DNA of 64,000 nt from Marimonas arenosa (lineage in GTDB: Bacteria > Pseudomonadota > Alphaproteobacteria > Rhodobacterales > Rhodobacteraceae): NCBI RefSeq assembly GCF_030848945.1, contig NZ_JANHAX010000004.1, positions 92,001 through 156,000 on the forward strand, given 5' to 3'. Position numbers and translations under genes: made by a program. The notes under the pieces were generated by a model. The model was not told the DNA's origin, searched no databases, and saw only the letters and a program-made list of their open reading frames with translations. This document shows, in pieces, positions 7,655 through 16,122 of this stretch; positions within the stretch are counted from its first letter, which is position 1; the number at the start of each line of letters is the position of its first letter.

Positions 7655-8485
7655 ATGGGCAAACCTTGCATCATCTGTGTCGCGATCACCGGCAGTGTGC
7701 CGACCAAGGCGGACAATCCGGCGGTGCCGATCACCGTCGAGGAGCAGGTCGAGAGCACGCAGGAGGCCTTCGAGGCGGGGGCGTCGATTGCCCATTGTCA
7801 CGTTCGGATGGAGGATGGCACGCCAACCAGTGATCCCGGGCGGTTCGCGCAGCTGAAGGAGGGGCTGGAGAAACACTGCCCTGGCATGATCATCCAGTTT
7901 TCGACCGGCGGCCGGTCGGGGGCGGGGGCGGAGCGGGGCGGGATGCTGCCCTTGCGACCGGACATGGCGAGCCTGACGGTTGGGTCGAACAACTTTCCTA
8001 CGCGGGTTTACGAGAACCCGCCCGATCTGGTGGCGTGGCTGGCCGGCGAGATGACCAAATACGACATCACGCCCGAGATCGAGGCTTTCGATTTGAGCCA
8101 CATCCACCAGGCCGTGCTGATGAAACACGCGGGGCTGTTGCCCGGCAAGCTCTATGTCCAGTTCGTGATGGGGGTGAAGAATGCCATGCCTGCCGACAAG
8201 GACGTGTTCGATTATTACGTCAAGACAATGCAGCGGCTGGCGCCGGACGCGGAATGGTGCGCCGCCGGCATCGGTCGGAACCAGATCGAAGTCAACGAAT
8301 GGTGCATCGCTGCCGGCGGCCACACCCGCACGGGTCTGGAAGACAATGTGCGGCTGGACCGCGAGCATCTGGCGCCGTCGAATGCGGCGCTGGTGAAGCG
8401 CGCGGTCGATCTGTGCGAGAAATACCAGCGTCCGGTCGCCACTTGGCAACAGGCGCGCGAGATACTGGAACTGCGACCTGTTTAG
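7655..8485 (+). CDS. 3-keto-5-aminohexanoate cleavage (BKACE) family enzyme
   Basis: The product is 276 aa of the beta-keto acid cleavage enzyme family (formerly DUF849). These are Zn-dependent TIM-barrel enzymes that condense a beta-keto acid with acetyl-CoA to give acetoacetate and a CoA ester. Visible signatures are the metal-binding AHCHVR near residue 48, the GAGAERGGMLPL loop and the C-terminal GGHTRTGLEDNVRLDR. Members act on lysine-fermentation intermediates, dehydrocarnitine and other keto acids. No partner gene is adjacent, so the substrate is open. The ATG follows a good aaaggaga ribosome-binding site. Confidence 0.85.
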   Translation: MGKPCIICVAITGSVPTKADNPAVPITVEEQVESTQEAFEAGASIAHCHVRMEDGTPTSDPGRFAQLKEGLEKHCPGMIIQFSTGGRSGAGAERGGMLPLRPDMASLTVGSNNFPTRVYENPPDLVAWLAGEMTKYDITPEIEAFDLSHIHQAVLMKHAGLLPGKLYVQFVMGVKNAMPADKDVFDYYVKTMQRLAPDAEWCAAGIGRNQIEVNEWCIAAGGHTRTGLEDNVRLDREHLAPSNAALVKRAVDLCEKYQRPVATWQQAREILELRPV

Positions 8486-8492
8486 GCGCCGC

Positions 8493-8514
8493 GCCGGGCC
8501 GAAGCCCGGCCCGC
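8493..8514. repeat. Single REP-like palindrome
   Basis: GCCGGGC-CGAA-GCCCGGC is a 7-bp stem one base different from the loop of the REP units at 5.2 kb and 51.7-52.0 kb (CTGAAG becomes CCGAAG). It sits between the convergent BKACE and 77-aa genes and may serve as a bidirectional transcript end. Confidence 0.55.
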
Positions 8515-8527
8515 GGGGCTTCGCGGA

Positions 8528-8761
8528 TCAGGCGGCGTAGCGGGGTTCGCGTTCTTCCGGTTCGGGCTCGGCCAGGGTGCAGAGGTCTTTGCCCTTCATC
8601 AGCGAGGTGACAATCCGGCCTTCGTCAGTGTCCCGGATGCCGTAGCCATAACCGCGCAGGCGGAATTTCCATTCCCGGTCCGACAGCGACATCTCGCGTT
8701 CATGCAGGACGATCTCGCAGATCTTGCGGGTCATTTCGGTGTCGAGCTGCTCGTGTTTCAT
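8528..8761 (-). CDS. Conserved small hypothetical protein, 77 aa
   Basis: A small acidic protein with no signal peptide or membrane span: MKHEQLDTEMTRKICEIV at the N-terminus, then a basic-aromatic middle (WKFRLRGYGYGIRDT) and an acidic tail (EPEPEEREPRYAA). A ggaaggg ribosome-binding site precedes the ATG at 8761. I do not recognise a named domain. It stands alone, convergent with the BKACE gene. The upstream 199-nt gap to the glutathione peroxidase gene holds both promoters but no clear consensus site. Confidence 0.7.
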   Translation of the reverse strand: MKHEQLDTEMTRKICEIVLHEREMSLSDREWKFRLRGYGYGIRDTDEGRIVTSLMKGKDLCTLAEPEPEEREPRYAA

Positions 8762-8960
8762 GGTCTTGGTCCCTTCCCGAGGATTGTTTCTGATTCGAGG
8801 ATGGTCCGGGCAAATGGCGGGAATTTAGCCCGATTTGGGAAATTTCGGGCCGAGCGGTCGGTCAACGGTCCGGATTGTGCCGCAATTGGTGTCAGAGGCT
8901 GCATGATTGTGATCCGGATTGGGCGGACGGCCGTAAACCAGTCAGCAAGAGGAGAGAGCC

Positions 8961-9482
8961 ATGTTTCGCATCTTCGTTCTGAGCATTCTGATTCTGCTTG
9001 GAGTTCAGGCCCGGGCGCTCGAGCTGAGCGCGCCGTTCGACTCGATCGACGGCGGCACGTTGAGCCTGGCGCAGTGGCAGGGTCAGCCAGTGCTTGTGGT
9101 GAACACCGCGTCGCAATGCGGCTTCACCTATCAGTACCGCGGGTTGCAGGACCTCTATGACCGTTACCGCGACCGCGGGCTGGTGGTTCTGGCCGTGCCG
9201 TCGGACGATTTCCGGCAGGAGTTGGCCAGCAATGCAGAGGTGAAGGAGTTCTGTGAGCTGCAATACGGGATCGACATGCCGATGACCGGCATCACCCATG
9301 TCAAAGGCGCCCGGGCACATCCATTCTACAAGTCGTTGCGCGCCGAAACGGGGTTCGTGCCGGGGTGGAACTTCAACAAGGTGCTGATCGGGCCGGACGG
9401 CCAAGTGGTGAAAACCTATGGCTCCGGGGTCAAGCCGCTGTCGCGGGCGATTACCGGCGAGATCGAGGCGCTGCTGAAGTGA
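8961..9482 (+). CDS. Glutathione peroxidase family protein, exported
   Basis: The product is 173 aa. After an N-terminal signal peptide (MFRIFVLSILILLGVQARA) comes the thioredoxin-fold glutathione peroxidase core. The active-site cysteine is in NTASQCGFT (selenocysteine replaced by Cys). The conserved WNFNKVLI motif supplies Trp and Asn of the catalytic tetrad. It should reduce hydroperoxides in the periplasm, with thioredoxin-like donors as is usual for bacterial Cys enzymes. The stop overlaps the GTG start of the next gene (GTGA), and that gene is a thiol-disulphide protein, which fits a redox operon. A gaggaga ribosome-binding site is present. Confidence 0.88.
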   Translation: MFRIFVLSILILLGVQARALELSAPFDSIDGGTLSLAQWQGQPVLVVNTASQCGFTYQYRGLQDLYDRYRDRGLVVLAVPSDDFRQELASNAEVKEFCELQYGIDMPMTGITHVKGARAHPFYKSLRAETGFVPGWNFNKVLIGPDGQVVKTYGSGVKPLSRAITGEIEALLK

Positions 9483-9913
9483 GGGGCGGAGCGCGGGCAG
9501 AAACCGACGGCCAGGCGGACAGAACCACCGTCTACTATGACGGTGCCTGTCCTTTGTGCCGGGCCGAGATTTCCTTCTACACGTCCCGCGACGCCGCCGG
9601 GCGGCTTGAGCTTGTCGACGTGTCGCAGCCCAATGCCGCGCTGCCCGAGGATCTGGAGCGGGACGCGGCCTTGGCGCGGTTTCACGTGATGACACCGGCA
9701 GGGCGGCTGAGGTCGGGGGCCGCCGGGTTTGCCGCGCTCTGGGCGGAGGTGCCGGGTTGGGGCTGGGCGGCGAAGGTAGCGGGCCGGCCGGGCATGTCAG
9801 CCGTGCTTGAGCTTGGCTATCGGCTGTTCCTGCGGATGCGGCCGGCGATCGTGCGATTGTTCGTGGCCAGCCAGGGTCTGCGGGCCGGGTGGCGCAGGCG
9901 AGAGAAGGGTTAA
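9479..9913 (+). CDS. DUF393 thiol-disulphide oxidoreductase-like protein
   Basis: The product is 144 aa from a GTG start that overlaps the stop of the peroxidase gene. The DUF393 (YuxK/DCC) signature YYDGACPLCRAEISFY appears at about residues 19-34 with the CxxC pair. A C-terminal hydrophobic part follows (LELGYRLFLRMRPAIVRLFVA). The family is predicted to have thiol-disulphide exchange activity. Coupling to a periplasmic peroxidase suggests a shared redox role, which is inference. No ATG in the frame gives a sensible alternative start. The following CIA30-like gene begins 3 nt after the stop. Confidence 0.8.
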   Translation: MRGGARAETDGQADRTTVYYDGACPLCRAEISFYTSRDAAGRLELVDVSQPNAALPEDLERDAALARFHVMTPAGRLRSGAAGFAALWAEVPGWGWAAKVAGRPGMSAVLELGYRLFLRMRPAIVRLFVASQGLRAGWRRREKG

Positions 9914-9916
9914 GCG

Positions 9917-10474
9917 ATGCAGACCAAGCTTGGAGTGGTCGCCGGGTTCTGTGCCGTGATGCTGGCAGCCCCGTCGGCGCGAGGACAGGACAGGATGATC
10001 GAAGATTTCACTGGCTCCCCCGGTGACCGCTGGGAATACATCAGCGACCAGGTGATGGGGGGCGTGTCGAGCGGGCGGGTCTCGCTGCAGCGTGACGGCG
10101 GGCAGGTTTTCCTGCGCCTGCAGGGCGAGGTCAGCACGGCCAACAACGGTGGCTTCATCCAGGCGCGGCTGAAACTGTCCGAGCGGCTGCCAAACACCGC
10201 GCAGGGGCTGGAGCTGAAGGTTCGGGGCAACGGCCAGACCTACTACGTGCATGCGCGCACCGGTGGGACGGTTCTGCCGTGGACGTTCTATCAGGCGTCC
10301 TTCGAGGTGACGCCGCGGTGGGCAACGGTGCGGATTCCGTTCGAGGCGTTCCAGGCGCGCGGGCGGATGCTGCGCAAGACGCTCGCGCCCGAGGCGATCA
10401 GGAGCCTGGCGGTTGTTGCCTATGGTCGCGATCACACGGCCGACCTTTCGGTGGCGGATATCAGGATTTACTGA
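9917..10474 (+). CDS. CIA30-like domain protein, exported
   Basis: The product is 185 aa. A signal peptide (MQTKLGVVAGFCAVMLAAPSARG) is followed by a CIA30/NDUFAF1-like jelly-roll domain. Typical features are MIEDFTGSPGDRWEYISDQVMGG near the start and QGLELKVRGNGQTYYVHAR in the middle. In mitochondria this family assists complex I assembly; the bacterial exported versions are functionally uncharacterised and may bind carbohydrate. It is the third gene of a tight unit with glutathione peroxidase and DUF393, and convergent with rlmN (10-nt gap). Confidence 0.78.
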   Translation: MQTKLGVVAGFCAVMLAAPSARGQDRMIEDFTGSPGDRWEYISDQVMGGVSSGRVSLQRDGGQVFLRLQGEVSTANNGGFIQARLKLSERLPNTAQGLELKVRGNGQTYYVHARTGGTVLPWTFYQASFEVTPRWATVRIPFEAFQARGRMLRKTLAPEAIRSLAVVAYGRDHTADLSVADIRIY

Positions 10475-10484
10475 CGCGGTGTGC

Positions 10485-11672
10485 TTACAGCCCGGCTTCG
10501 GCGGCGATCTGGGCTTTTGACTTCCGCGCCCGTTCGGTGGCGGATTTGAGCTGGCCGCAGGCGGCCATGATGTCTTCGCCACGCGGGGTGCGGATGGGCG
10601 AGGCATATCCGGCCTTGTAGATGATGTTGGCGAAGCTTTCGATCCGTTCCCAATCGGAGCGTTCGTAAGGCGAGCCGGGCCATTCGTTGAACGGGATGAG
10701 GTTGATCTTGGCGGGGATGCCGCGGATCAGTTTCACCAGCCGGCGGGCATCTTCGTCGCTGTCGTTCACGCCCTTGAGCATGACATACTCGAACGTGATG
10801 CGCTCGGAGTTCGAGGCCTTGGGATAGGCACGCAGGGCATCGAGCAGTTCGGCGATGGGCCAGCGCTTGTTGATCGGGACCAGCTTGTCGCGGATCTCGT
10901 CGGTGGTGGCGTGGAACGAGATGGCGAGCTGGCAGCCGATCTCTTCGGCGGTGCGCGCAATTTCAGGCACGACGCCGGAGGTGGACAGCGTGATGCGGCG
11001 GCGCGAGAGGGAAATGCCCTCGGGGTCCATGGCGATCTTCATCGCGTCGCGGACGTTGTCGAAATTGTACAGCGGCTCGCCCATGCCCATCAGCACGATG
11101 TTACTGAGGAGCCGCGGGCGGGCGTCGGAGCCTTCGCCGGGTTTGGGCCATTCGCCGAGATCGTCGCGGGCGACCATGATCTGGCCGACGATCTCGCCCG
11201 CTGTGAGGTTGCGCACCAGTTTCTGCGTGCCGGTGTGGCAGAAGGAACAGGTCAGCGTGCAGCCGACCTGAGAGGAAATGCAGAGCGTGCCGCGGTCTTC
11301 CTCGGGGATGTAGACGACCTCGACCTCGTGACCGCCGGCGATGCGGACGAGGTATTTGCGGGTGCCGTCGGCGGAGACCTGTTTCGACACGACCTCGGGG
11401 CGCTCGATGACGAAATGCTCGGCCAGCTGGGCACGGTAGGTCTTGGCGAGGTTGGTCATTGCGTCGAAGTCGGCGCAGCCCTTCTGGTAGATCCACTGCC
11501 AGACCTGGTTTTCGCGCATCTTGGCCTGTTTCTCAGGTGTGCCTGCCTCGATCAGCGCCGCGTGGAGCTGCGGACGTGTGAGGCCGATGAGGTTCACCTT
11601 GCCGTCGTCGCGTCTTGGCAGACGAGGCAGGGCAGTGACCTCGGGGGTGATGGGCGTGTCTTTGGCGGCCAT
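10485..11672 (-). CDS. rlmN: 23S rRNA (adenine(2503)-C(2))-methyltransferase, dual-specificity RlmN
   Basis: The product is 395 aa, a radical-SAM enzyme that methylates A2503 of 23S rRNA and A37 of some tRNAs. The [4Fe-4S] cysteines are Cys138, Cys142 and Cys145 ([15 protein letters not shown]). The methyl-carrying cysteine is near residue 372 in [18 protein letters not shown] and [18 protein letters not shown] are typical family blocks. The frame continues upstream to 11852; I chose [10 protein letters not shown] at 11672 by family length. An alternative ATG at 11702 adds ten residues. Monocistronic, convergent with the CIA30-like gene. Confidence 0.95.
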   Translation of the reverse strand: MAAKDTPITPEVTALPRLPRRDDGKVNLIGLTRPQLHAALIEAGTPEKQAKMRENQVWQWIYQKGCADFDAMTNLAKTYRAQLAEHFVIERPEVVSKQVSADGTRKYLVRIAGGHEVEVVYIPEEDRGTLCISSQVGCTLTCSFCHTGTQKLVRNLTAGEIVGQIMVARDDLGEWPKPGEGSDARPRLLSNIVLMGMGEPLYNFDNVRDAMKIAMDPEGISLSRRRITLSTSGVVPEIARTAEEIGCQLAISFHATTDEIRDKLVPINKRWPIAELLDALRAYPKASNSERITFEYVMLKGVNDSDEDARRLVKLIRGIPAKINLIPFNEWPGSPYERSDWERIESFANIIYKAGYASPIRTPRGEDIMAACGQLKSATERARKSKAQIAAEAGL

Positions 11673-11842
11673 GGGCGCGGGTCCTCGTGCGGAGATGGGC
11701 ATATATAGGGGGATCGCGGGAAAATGCAAAATGCCTGTGGACGTTGCCGCGACATAGGATGCAACTTGAAGCATTTGAATGGACGCTGGGGCCCGGCATG
11801 ATAAACTTAAAATGCAGTAAGGTTTCGACAAGGAGGCTTTCG

Positions 11843-12511
11843 ATGCGTTCACTTCTTTTCGCCATGTTTCTTTTGGCCGGTCTGATCACCTTGCCCGTGC
11901 AGACCCTAGCGCAGGGTGGCGGCGATACGCTGGCCAAACTGAATTTCTGCGATCCCCTGATGGGGCTGAACGAAGATAATGACGACGATGACGAGGACTA
12001 CGAGCGTGAGTTGGTCCGGCTGTTCGACCAGGAGCGCAGCGAAGTTTTGACGTCGGAAGCGGATGTCATGAATGCGCTTTACGAGGAGAAATGGGACCTG
12101 GCCACGGGGGCGATCGTGGAACGGGCAGAACTGTGCGCCAACGAACCAAGCTATGTCGTCCAATGGACACAGATCATGGGCGAAGGCGAGGACGGTCAGC
12201 CGGCCGTTGTGGCCGAGGGACTTCTCAGCTATCGCCGCGACGGCACGTTCCGCTTCGTTTTCGCCAAGCGACCCTATGACGGCACCTGGGAATTCAAGGA
12301 AGGTCAGATGAATATGACCGCGTCATGGCTCAACGCCGGCGAAACCCTGGTTGTGCCGGTCGAGCGGGTGATCACGCCTGTTGAGATCATCTATTCGAAC
12401 GGACGCGAGAAGGATTCCTACGAGGAAGAGATCTACCGCGTCGGGCCGTTTCGCAACCTGCGGCTTTCGACCACGCATAAAGGACAGTTGCAGGACTGCA
12501 AGTGCCCCTGA
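11843..12511 (+). CDS. Exported hypothetical protein, acidic
   Basis: The product is 222 aa from the ATG at 11843, behind a strong aaggagg ribosome-binding site. The signal peptide [24 protein letters not shown] predicts export. The mature N-terminus has a run of Asn/Asp/Glu ([14 protein letters not shown]) that could bind cations. It ends with CKCP, and other cysteines are FCDP and LCANEP. No domain is recognised. It is divergent from rlmN and convergent with the SDR gene. The upstream 170 nt are relatively AT-rich and must contain both promoters. Confidence 0.75.
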   Translation: MRSLLFAMFLLAGLITLPVQTLAQGGGDTLAKLNFCDPLMGLNEDNDDDDEDYERELVRLFDQERSEVLTSEADVMNALYEEKWDLATGAIVERAELCANEPSYVVQWTQIMGEGEDGQPAVVAEGLLSYRRDGTFRFVFAKRPYDGTWEFKEGQMNMTASWLNAGETLVVPVERVITPVEIIYSNGREKDSYEEEIYRVGPFRNLRLSTTHKGQLQDCKCP

Positions 12512-12527
12512 GGCATCCAGGGAACGG

Positions 12528-13304
12528 TCAGACAAGCCCCTGAAGGTCGGCGTCCACGGCGAGCGCCTGGCCTGAAATCGTGCGACCGCGGGAGCTGGCG
12601 AGAAAGAGCATCATGTCGGCGAGTTCCCCGGCCGTGACCATCTGCGGGATCGAAGCCTGAGACATGATCGTTTCGCGGGTCTCTTCGAAGCTTTGGTTGA
12701 GGGAACGGGCCTTGGCGGCGATGACGCGGTCCTGCCGTTCGCCCGCGACGATGCCGGGCAGGATGGCGTTGACGCGGATACCGAAAGGCCCCAGCTCTCG
12801 GCTGACCGACTTGGTGAACCCGATGACGCCCCATTTCGCCGCAGCATAGGGAGTACGGTTGCGGAAACCGAAGCGCCCCGCGGCGGAAGACAGGTTGACG
12901 ACCGAGGCGTTGGATGAGGCCTTGAGCGGTTCGACTGCGAGCCGGGTACAATTGAACTGCGACGTCAGGCAGATGTTCAGGGTGCGGTCCCAGTCTTCGG
13001 GATCGATCGCTTCGACAGGGGCGGTGGGGCCGGCGATGCCGGCGTTATTGATCAGGCAGTCGAGACCGCCGAGGTCTTCCAGCGCCTCTTCGAAAAACGC
13101 GGTGACGGCGGCGCGGTCGGCCACGTCACAATGGGTGGCGAGGATCTGCGGGTCGGTTTCGGCCAGCGCCGACAGCGCGGCGGCATCGACGTCACAGACC
13201 GCGACACGGGCCCCTTCGGCGGCGAAGGCGCGCGCGGTCGCGAGGCCGATGCCGTTCGCCCCGGCGGTGACGATGACGCGGTGTCCTTTCAGGCCCAGTT
13301 CCAT
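12528..13304 (-). CDS. SDR-family oxidoreductase
   Basis: The product is 258 aa, a classical short-chain dehydrogenase. The NAD(P) motif is TAGANGIG (about residues 12-19), with the cofactor-specificity aspartate after VAVCD (NAD preferred), LINNAGIAG, Ser in NLSSAAG, and the catalytic YAAAK. The start MELGLKGHRV at 13304 is preceded by gggagc; the frame extends upstream without a better start. The C-terminal GRTISGQALAVDADLQGLV fits the family. The substrate is unknown. It is convergent with the acidic exported protein gene and precedes the IalB terminator region. Confidence 0.85.
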   Translation of the reverse strand: MELGLKGHRVIVTAGANGIGLATARAFAAEGARVAVCDVDAAALSALAETDPQILATHCDVADRAAVTAFFEEALEDLGGLDCLINNAGIAGPTAPVEAIDPEDWDRTLNICLTSQFNCTRLAVEPLKASSNASVVNLSSAAGRFGFRNRTPYAAAKWGVIGFTKSVSRELGPFGIRVNAILPGIVAGERQDRVIAAKARSLNQSFEETRETIMSQASIPQMVTAGELADMMLFLASSRGRTISGQALAVDADLQGLV

Positions 13305-13355
13305 GGTTTTCTCGCTCCCTTTTTTCCGCATGAAACGGCGAATGCAGGGGAGAGG

Positions 13356-13385
13356 CAAACGAAAACGACCCCGCGTCGGGGTCGT
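13356..13385 (-). terminator. Rho-independent terminator of the ialB-like gene
   Basis: A perfect 9-bp stem (ACGACCCCG/CGGGGTCGT) with a 3-nt loop is followed on the minus strand by TTTTCGTTTG, 27 nt after the gene's stop. The tail is identical to that of the serA terminator. Confidence 0.85.
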
Positions 13386-13411
13386 CCGTCATCCAGCAAA
13401 TGGCGCCAGGT

Positions 13412-13939
13412 TCAATTGCAGCGTTTCTCGGCGTCTTCCACGGCGGCGGTGAAGCCTGAGAGCGAGAACGTATCCTTGGTAGTGGTGCCGCGCGCCGAGC
13501 GCGCCGTCAGCACCGCCTCGGCGCCGCGTTTCATCGCCGTCAGGATCTTGGCGTCCTCGGCGGGCGAGGCGGGCCAGGCCCATTCGCCTTCGGTGAAAAG
13601 CTCGAAGGAATTGCCATCGACATTCATATTGACGGTCGACCCCGGGGCGAAAGGATAGCCGCCGGTGAAGGTAATCTGCCCGGCGACGCCGGCATCGGGA
13701 CGGAAGAAGGCCATCAGCAGGATGTCGGAGCGACGCACGGCCACGACCCGGCCGTCGCGGGTGTTGACGGTTTCCTTGGGCGATGACACCGCCCAGCATT
13801 CGCGCGGACTGGCGTCCTCGAACACCGACCAGTCGGTTTTTGCGGCGACCTGGTTGGTGCTGGTTTCCTGCGCCGAAACGCCCGCTCCGGCCAGCATCAG
13901 GAGAGCCCCGGCGAAAGCTTGCGCAACACGTGATACCAT
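13412..13939 (-). CDS. Invasion-associated locus B (IalB) family protein
   Basis: The product is 175 aa with a signal peptide (MVSRVAQAFAGALLMLAGAGVSAQ). The mature domain resembles IalB proteins of alphaproteobacteria: WSVFEDASPRECWAVSSPKETVNTRDG, then ITFTGGYPF and GTTTKDTFSLSGFTAAVEDAEKRC with two conserved cysteines. IalB was named for a Bartonella erythrocyte-invasion locus, but the family is widespread in free-living Rhodobacteraceae where its role is unknown. The start is set by ggagg before the ATG at 13939. Divergent from the asparaginase gene. Confidence 0.8.
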   Translation of the reverse strand: MVSRVAQAFAGALLMLAGAGVSAQETSTNQVAAKTDWSVFEDASPRECWAVSSPKETVNTRDGRVVAVRRSDILLMAFFRPDAGVAGQITFTGGYPFAPGSTVNMNVDGNSFELFTEGEWAWPASPAEDAKILTAMKRGAEAVLTARSARGTTTKDTFSLSGFTAAVEDAEKRCN

Positions 13940-14116
13940 TTCTACAGCCTCCAGCTGTCTTTTTTGCCTCAATTCCCGGCGCCACACGCTCTTGGTTTTG
14001 ACCTTGTTTGGCGGTGCGCCGAATTTTCAACTCGACATTGCTACATTAGACTGAAATCTGCCATGGACGGAAGAGGAATTGGCAATTTTTCGCGTAACAT
14101 CAAGGGGAGCGGCGGA

Positions 14117-15109
14117 ATGACGGCACCGGTGGAATTGGCGCAGGTCTGGCGCGGGGATTTCCTGGAGTGCGTGCATATGGGGCACGCGGTGGTCTGCAAC
14201 GCACAAGGTGAGGTGATAAAGGCCTGGGGCGATCCCGAACTCGTGGTGTTGCCACGATCGTCGTCGAAGATGATCCAGGCGCTGCCCTTGGTCGAAAGCG
14301 GGGCGGCGGATGCGGCGGGGCTGACCTCGGAACATCTGGCGCTGGCCTGCGCCTCGCATAACGGGGCGGACATCCATGTCCGCCGGGTGCGGGCCTGGCT
14401 GGCGGATCTCGGGCTTTCGGATGACGATCTGCGCTGTGGCGGGCATATCCCGCGCGATGAGGCAGAGGCGAAATGCATCATCTGCGGATCGGGCCACCCG
14501 GAGCAGGTGCACAACAACTGTTCCGGTAAACACGCCGGGTTCCTGACCCTGACAAAGTATCTCGGCGCCGGCCCGGAGTATGTCGACGCGGACCACCCGG
14601 TGCAGACGGCGGTGCGCGATGCCTTCGAGGAGGTGACCGGCGAAGACAGCCCGGGTTTTGCCATTGACGGCTGCTCGGCGCCGAATTTTGCATCCTCGTT
14701 GAAAGGCATGGCGCGGGCAATGGCTTGGTTTGCCACTGCTTCGGAGACCGACGCGCGGGGCCGTGCCGCCGTACGGCTGCGCCAGGCGATGGTGGCGCAT
14801 CCCGAACTGGTGGCGGGCGAGGGCCGGGCCTGCACAGAACTGATGCGCGCAATGAGCGGCAAGGTGGCGCTGAAGACCGGGGCCGAAGCCTATTTCGGGG
14901 CAATATTGCCGGAGCAGGGGCTGGGTGTTGCGCTGAAAATGGTCGACGGGCAGACGCGTGGGGCGGAAAGCGCGATTGCGTCCATTCTGGTTGAGCTGGG
15001 GGCGCTCGACGCGGGTCATCCCACGGCGCAGCGCTTCATCAACGCGCCGATCCCGAATTGCCGCGGCATCGTGGCAGCCAATGTGAGGTCGGGGGCGGCG
15101 TTTCTTTGA
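14117..15109 (+). CDS. Asparaginase, rhizobial (ReAV, asparaginase II) type
   Basis: The product is 330 aa of the zinc-containing Rhizobium etli-type L-asparaginase family, unrelated to the classical EcAI/EcAII fold. It hydrolyses asparagine to aspartate and ammonia. Family residues fall almost exactly at their known positions: catalytic Ser48 and Lys51 (SSSK), zinc ligands Cys135 and Lys138 (HNNCSGKHAG), and a third Cys at 186 (DGCSAPNF; 189 in ReAV). No signal peptide is seen, so it should be cytoplasmic. The ATG at 14117 has an aagggga ribosome-binding site; the longer frame upstream is not family-like. Confidence 0.9.
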   Translation: MTAPVELAQVWRGDFLECVHMGHAVVCNAQGEVIKAWGDPELVVLPRSSSKMIQALPLVESGAADAAGLTSEHLALACASHNGADIHVRRVRAWLADLGLSDDDLRCGGHIPRDEAEAKCIICGSGHPEQVHNNCSGKHAGFLTLTKYLGAGPEYVDADHPVQTAVRDAFEEVTGEDSPGFAIDGCSAPNFASSLKGMARAMAWFATASETDARGRAAVRLRQAMVAHPELVAGEGRACTELMRAMSGKVALKTGAEAYFGAILPEQGLGVALKMVDGQTRGAESAIASILVELGALDAGHPTAQRFINAPIPNCRGIVAANVRSGAAFL

Positions 15110-15164
15110 CAGTGCGGCTCGGTGGCGCGGGCAGAACGGCCGCCGGGCCCCTGCGCCTGCACTC

Positions 15165-15182
15165 CCCCGCGCCGGCGCGGGG
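15165..15182. terminator. GC palindrome between convergent asparaginase and LOG-like genes
   Basis: CCCCGCGCC/GGCGCGGGG is a self-complementary 18-mer in the 94-nt convergent gap. It could end transcription from both sides, but no T tract follows on either strand. Confidence 0.3.
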
Positions 15183-15203
15183 CGGCGCAACGGCCAGAGT
15201 GGT

Positions 15204-16046
15204 TCAACGGCCCGGCAAATCTTCGCGGCAGGGAGACGGGTCGAAATTATCGATGATCCGGACAGCGTCTTCGGCGGTATCGACGAAGCGGAACAGATCG
15301 AGATCCTCGTCAGAAATCGTGCCGGCCTCGGCCAGCGCCTTCCAATTGACGATCTTCTCCCAGAACGCGCGCCCGAAGAGCAGGAAGGGCACACGCTTCA
15401 TTCGGCCGGTCTGGATCAGGGTAAGGCTCTCGAACATTTCGTCCATCGTGCCGAAGCCACCGGGAAAGATGCAAATCGCCCGCGCACGCATCAGGAAATG
15501 CATCTTGCGGATGGCGAAATAGTGGAAGTTGAAACATAGGTCAGGCGTGACGTACTCATTCGGGGCCTGCTCGTGCGGCAGCACGACGTTGAGACCGATC
15601 GACGCGCCGCCGGCCTCGGCGGCACCGCGGTTTCCGGCCTCCATCACGCCCGGGCCGCCACCGGTGCAGATGACGAATTCCTTGCCGTAATGCTCCATCG
15701 ACTTAGCCGTCATCAGGCGTGAGAAGTCGCGGGCGACATCGTAGTAGTGCGACAGTTCAGCCAGCGTCTTGGTGCGGGCCTTGTCCTTCTTGGCGGGTTC
15801 CGGAATGCGGGCGCCGCCGAACAGGACGATGGTCGAGACGATGCCGCGCTCCTCGAGGATGAGCTGGGGTTTCAAGAGCTCGAGTTGCAGCCGCACCGGG
15901 CGCAATTCGTCGCGCAGCAGAAAATCCTCGTCGTCGAAGGCCAGGCGATAGGCCGGTGCGCGGGTCTGCGGCGTGTCGGGGACATGTTCGGCGGTCGAGC
16001 GGTCGAGGCCGGCGTCGCGGAACGGGCTGGTGCGGTCGTCTTTCAT
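15204..16046 (-). CDS. LOG-family nucleotide 5'-monophosphate phosphoribohydrolase-like protein
   Basis: The product is 280 aa of the Rossmann-fold TIGR00730/LOG group (once mislabelled lysine decarboxylase). The two family motifs are visible: TGGGPGVMEAGNRGA and PGGFGTMDEMFE. Members release the base from nucleoside 5'-monophosphates (cytokinin activation in plants; AMP or pyrimidine nucleotides in bacteria). About 90 residues precede the core, as in the longer bacterial subtype with VRLQLELLKPQLILEERGI. It is cytoplasmic. Monocistronic, convergent with asparaginase and divergent from the threonine dehydratase gene. Confidence 0.8.
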   Translation of the reverse strand: MKDDRTSPFRDAGLDRSTAEHVPDTPQTRAPAYRLAFDDEDFLLRDELRPVRLQLELLKPQLILEERGIVSTIVLFGGARIPEPAKKDKARTKTLAELSHYYDVARDFSRLMTAKSMEHYGKEFVICTGGGPGVMEAGNRGAAEAGGASIGLNVVLPHEQAPNEYVTPDLCFNFHYFAIRKMHFLMRARAICIFPGGFGTMDEMFESLTLIQTGRMKRVPFLLFGRAFWEKIVNWKALAEAGTISDEDLDLFRFVDTAEDAVRIIDNFDPSPCREDLPGR

Positions 16047-16122
16047 CGGGTCATCCCTGCTTGCGCATTTGCCTCACGCCTATAGGGTTTGCGAGGTCAA
16101 CTCCAGTGACAGGGAAGTGAGA

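Noticed and set aside
15185..15215. tRNA-like string GAGTGGTTCAACGGCC
   Set aside because: It recalls a tRNA D-arm, but there is no anticodon arm, T-arm or acceptor stem, and it is the 3' end of the LOG-like gene.
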